From: Tanypteryx hageni
Lineage: Eukaryota; Arthropoda; Insecta; Odonata; Petaluridae
Length of the DNA: 64,000 nt
Reading direction: 5' to 3'
Assembly: GCA_028673005.1 (NCBI GenBank)
Contig: CM054118.1
Coordinates: 57,233,338-57,297,337, forward strand
In this document: positions 61,531-64,000 of the stretch, piece after piece
Numbering within the stretch: position 1 is the first letter of the stretch
Layout of the letters: each line of letters opens with the position of its first letter
The notes under the pieces: model-generated
Told to the model about the DNA's origin: nothing
The model's input: only the letters and a program-made list of their open reading frames with translations
Databases searched by the model: none
Program-made: the position numbers and the translations under genes

Positions 61531-63012
61531 TTTGCTTTAATATTTGGTTAATGTAAAAAAATTAAGGAATAAATATTGTAGGAAATTTACTTTTCTACAA
61601 CCTTTTTTTGAAACATTTTCCCATGTAATGCATGGTTTAAGAGATATTTTAAAAACTAATTTTTCTAGCTGCCACCACCTACCGGCAACTATTGTTAACT
61701 ATTGACGCATATTTACGTCTTAGTAACGCTCCTTTTTAGCCTACTTTCCAAAAAATGAAAAGTAGTCTTATGAGAGATCGCCCGGGTGTGTGTGTGTGCG
61801 TGCGTGTAAGTATGTGTCCCCCCCTAACATCTTGTTCATGAATGAACCGATTTCAACTAAATTTAGAACATAGAATATGCACATAAATTAATGACCAAAC
61901 TGACATATTTGGACCGAACAATGACAGAAGGGGTGCCACAATTGCAAAGTTTAACTTTTCGGCAATTATGAATTTGGCAGGAATTCGTTGAACCAATTAC
62001 AAATAAATTTTGTATGAAGTAAGCATGCAACATAAAATGGCAAAATCAGGATCTTTAGTATAGATATAGAGAGCAGGGCAAGGAAAAATAATATTTTTAC
62101 ACGTATTTGTGTTGAACTGTCCCCATTAATTTTAACCAAATTTAATATTTATAATGTATACTTATATACAAAACTATATTGGCATAGTTAAACCGAATCA
62201 GTCAAAATGGGTGCCACAATTACATATTAAACTATTTCAGTAATTAAGGATTTGGAAGGAATTGGCTTAACGGATTTCAATTAAATTATGTATATAAGAT
62301 TTGAACAACATATCATAATGAAATCAAGATGTTTAAATCGGAGCTAAGGAGCAGGGCTACCACAGTAAAAAGTCAAATAATATTTCTTTTACACGTATTT
62401 CTAGAGAACTTAACTAATGGATTTTAACAAAATATAGTGAGTGTATTTAATCTTCATATAAATAAATAACCAATATGTTATATTTTAACCGGTTTGACTA
62501 AACAGAACTACCACAATATCATGGTTAGAATTTTTCTGTAACTAAGAGTTTGAAAGGTATTGGCTGAACAGATTGTAAAGAAATTTCGTGTAGGGCGAGT
62601 ATAGAAAGGGAAAACGAGATGAATGTTTAGAACGGACCAAAAAACAGGGCTACCATACTATAAGGAAAAATAATTTTCTGATTCCAAAGCTATTACATTA
62701 GTATACGATTATACTGAGACGAATTTCACGAAAAGCAGTTCTGTATCCCGGGAATGATGCATACACCCCTACTTGTTATATATTAAAATTGTATTGAAAC
62801 GAAAGTAGGCAGATTAGTTCTTTCCAGAACTACTTGTTTATTTTGTTGATTGTTGGAGATTCCTGGCTATATCCAACATCAGAAGGCTACGGTATGAGTC
62901 TCATTCTATTCTTTGTAAAGTCTTTAAATATTCATTATCATTTAACCTATTTTGATTTTTAGAAATATTACAGGTATGGAGAAAGTCATATGGTGGCCAC
63001 ATCAGATTTTTT
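61531..63012 (+). mobile_element. Family A repeat, copy 10, split by a family B insertion
   Basis: The left part (61531-61738) runs from 'gaaatatttgctttaat' to 'gtcttagtaacgctccttttt'. The right part (about 62836-63012) resumes at 'ttgttggagattcctggctatatcc' and ends TATGGAGAAAGTCATATGG then GGCCACATCAG. The sequence between is family B copy 3. About 25 bases at 62811-62835 match neither well. Confidence 0.8.
61739..62810 (+). mobile_element. Family B repeat, copy 3
   Basis: It starts GCCTACTTTCC, a foldback with GAAAAGTAGTC, and ends GAAAGTAGGC, so the outermost 10 bases are inverted repeats. A TGTG/CGTG microsatellite lies at about 61789-61807. Internal units are marked by GGGTGCCACAATT or AGGGCTACCACA at about 61931, 62074, 62210, 62353, 62504 and 62645, spacing 136-151. 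Near the 3' end are ACGAAAAGCAGTTCTG, a CCCGGG palindrome and CCCCTACTTGTT. The 5' end differs from the copies at 9.4 and 55.6 kb. Confidence 0.85.
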
Positions 63013-63017
63013 CTAAA

Positions 63018-63256
63018 GAGTGCTTATGTGCTCGGTTTGTCTGTCCGTCCGTCCTTCTTTTCGGACAATATCTCTGGAATCCCACATATTGCAGATATAT
63101 CCAATATCAGAAGGCTGTGGTTTGAGTTTAGTTCTGCTCCTTGTCAAATCTAAAATTTTCTCGGTTTCTTAAAATATTTGTTATTATGTAACCTATTTGA
63201 AATTTTTAGAAATATTATAGGCATGGAGAAATTCATGTGGTTGCCATATCAGACTT
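63018..63256 (+). mobile_element. Family A repeat, copy 11 (3' fragment) with GTCC microsatellite
   Basis: A GTCTGTCCGTCCGTCC run at about 63039-63055 is joined to the A-II 3' region from 'atatccaatatcagaagg' to 'ggcatggagaaattcatgtgg'. It is probably a composite of a family B-like 5' piece and a family A 3' piece. Confidence 0.7.
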
Positions 63257-63267
63257 TTTATAAAAAT

Positions 63268-63830
63268 GATATTGCACAAAACAAAGGGTAGTTTATTCTT
63301 GGCGATTTTTAGAAAAATTTTATTTACTCAAAAATAGCTCCAAGGAGTTTGATTAAAATCAATCCATTTGTAGAGCCTGATGTCACAAATAATACTGCAT
63401 AAGGCATATATCTCTAAAAATCCCTATTTGGCGTCCAGTGACATTACAATGTACGCTAAGCTACCTTACCTACGCCCTATGTAGTCACGTCTCCAACGCG
63501 ATCCACTCAAAATCTTATTACAGCCTAAACGGTTAAACTAAATCGAATGATATATCATATTTATGGATAATATCATTCATAATAGACACACTGAAGAGAT
63601 GAACGATATTGCGCAACAATTAAGGGTACTTTATTCTAGGATATTTTGAAACAAAATTCGATTTACTCAAAATGACTCTAAGGATTTTGATTAGAATCCA
63701 TCCAAACATACAGCCTGATTTCACAAATAATATTAACTAAGCCACATGTCCCAAAAAAGTTACTATATATCATCCAGTGGCATTAAAATATACGCTAAAC
63801 TACGGTTAACTTTGATTTATAAGCGTTTTC
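63268..63830 (+). repeat. Degenerate 337-bp tandem repeat
   Basis: GATATTGCACAAAACAAAGG at 63268 recurs as GATATTGCGCAACAATTAAG at 63605. Both are followed in order by 'tttattct', 'gatttactcaaaa', 'gattaraatc', 'agcctgat.tcacaaataat' and 'ccagtg.cattaaaat'-type phrases. Two units are present; the second fades near 63830. Confidence 0.7.
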
Positions 63831-64000
63831 CTTTTATTAGCGTACAGTCGACCAAACTTACATACTTGTATGAGAAAGTTCGTGCAATGTATATTGCGCC
63901 GTTTAGTTATTTTTTCGGTACTACATGGGTTACAATAATTAAGCGTCGAACGGACAGTCCCAGAAATTATGACTTATCTAACCAAAGCTCCTTCGTGCTA
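63831..64000. other. Spacer, no feature
   Basis: TACAGTCGACCAAACTTA at about 63843 vaguely recalls a pogo-type end, but no partner lies within the window. Confidence 0.4.

Noticed and set aside
1..64000. CRISPR array, rRNA, prophage or bacterial operon
   Set aside because: No regularly spaced direct repeats with unique spacers, no rRNA-like sequence, and composition and repeats are those of a eukaryotic genome.

Overview
The window looks like nuclear DNA from an arthropod, most likely an insect. It is AT-rich, has frequent CpG dinucleotides, many (TA)n, (GA)n and (CT)n microsatellites, long one-sided purine or pyrimidine tracts, tRNA-derived SINE-like pieces, and many short non-autonomous DNA transposons. 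I could not name the species. I found no protein-coding gene. The longest open frames (up to 224 codons) lie in pyrimidine-rich or (TA)n sequence where stop codons are rare by composition, and none shows a recognisable domain. The entries therefore describe repeats, structured elements and unannotated spacer.

Layout. 0-3.4 kb is spacer. 3.4-4.85 kb holds two copies of a repeat ending in TAGGGTATG (family E). 5.2-9.8 kb holds three copies of the dominant repeat (family A, ends TACTTTCTCCATA / TATGGAGAAAGT), a small MITE and a first copy of family B. 9.8-14.7 kb is spacer with a purine tract. 14.8-16.8 kb is a cluster: a (TA)n-flanked perfect hairpin, a palindrome-rich MITE interrupted by a SINE-like piece, a family A copy and a LINE-like fragment. 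A 450-bp foldback sits at 19.1-19.6 kb. 24.0-25.3 kb has duplicated (TA)n units, a small inverted-repeat element with a hammerhead-like motif, and a purine tract. 25-35 kb has scattered hAT-like MITEs, one family A copy, and a 36/113-bp minisatellite. 35-54 kb is mostly spacer with pyrimidine tracts, one tRNA-like remnant and a 130-bp tandem repeat. From 54.4 kb to the end the DNA is almost wall-to-wall repeats: a tRNA-like locus, hAT-like pieces, a family B copy made of about six 147-bp units, a pogo-like MITE, a 0.9-kb duplication, a SINE, and a head-to-tail run of family A copies, one of them split by a family B insertion.

Main interpretation. Families A and B share a plan: a 5' foldback hairpin, a (TGTC)n/(GTCC)n-like microsatellite, a conserved body, subterminal inverted repeats, and a hairpin near the 3' end, with T-rich flanks. 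Family A also forms head-to-tail arrays. This matches what is known of non-autonomous Helentron-type (HINE/DINE-1-like) rolling-circle elements, but no transposase is present here, so the class is inferred. Second, a CTGANNA...GAAA motif beside three of the (TA)n arrays resembles the hammerhead core known from Penelope-like retroelements. Nesting gives a partial order: the hammerhead-like element came first, family A inserted into it, the block was then duplicated; separately, family B inserted into a family A copy of the array.
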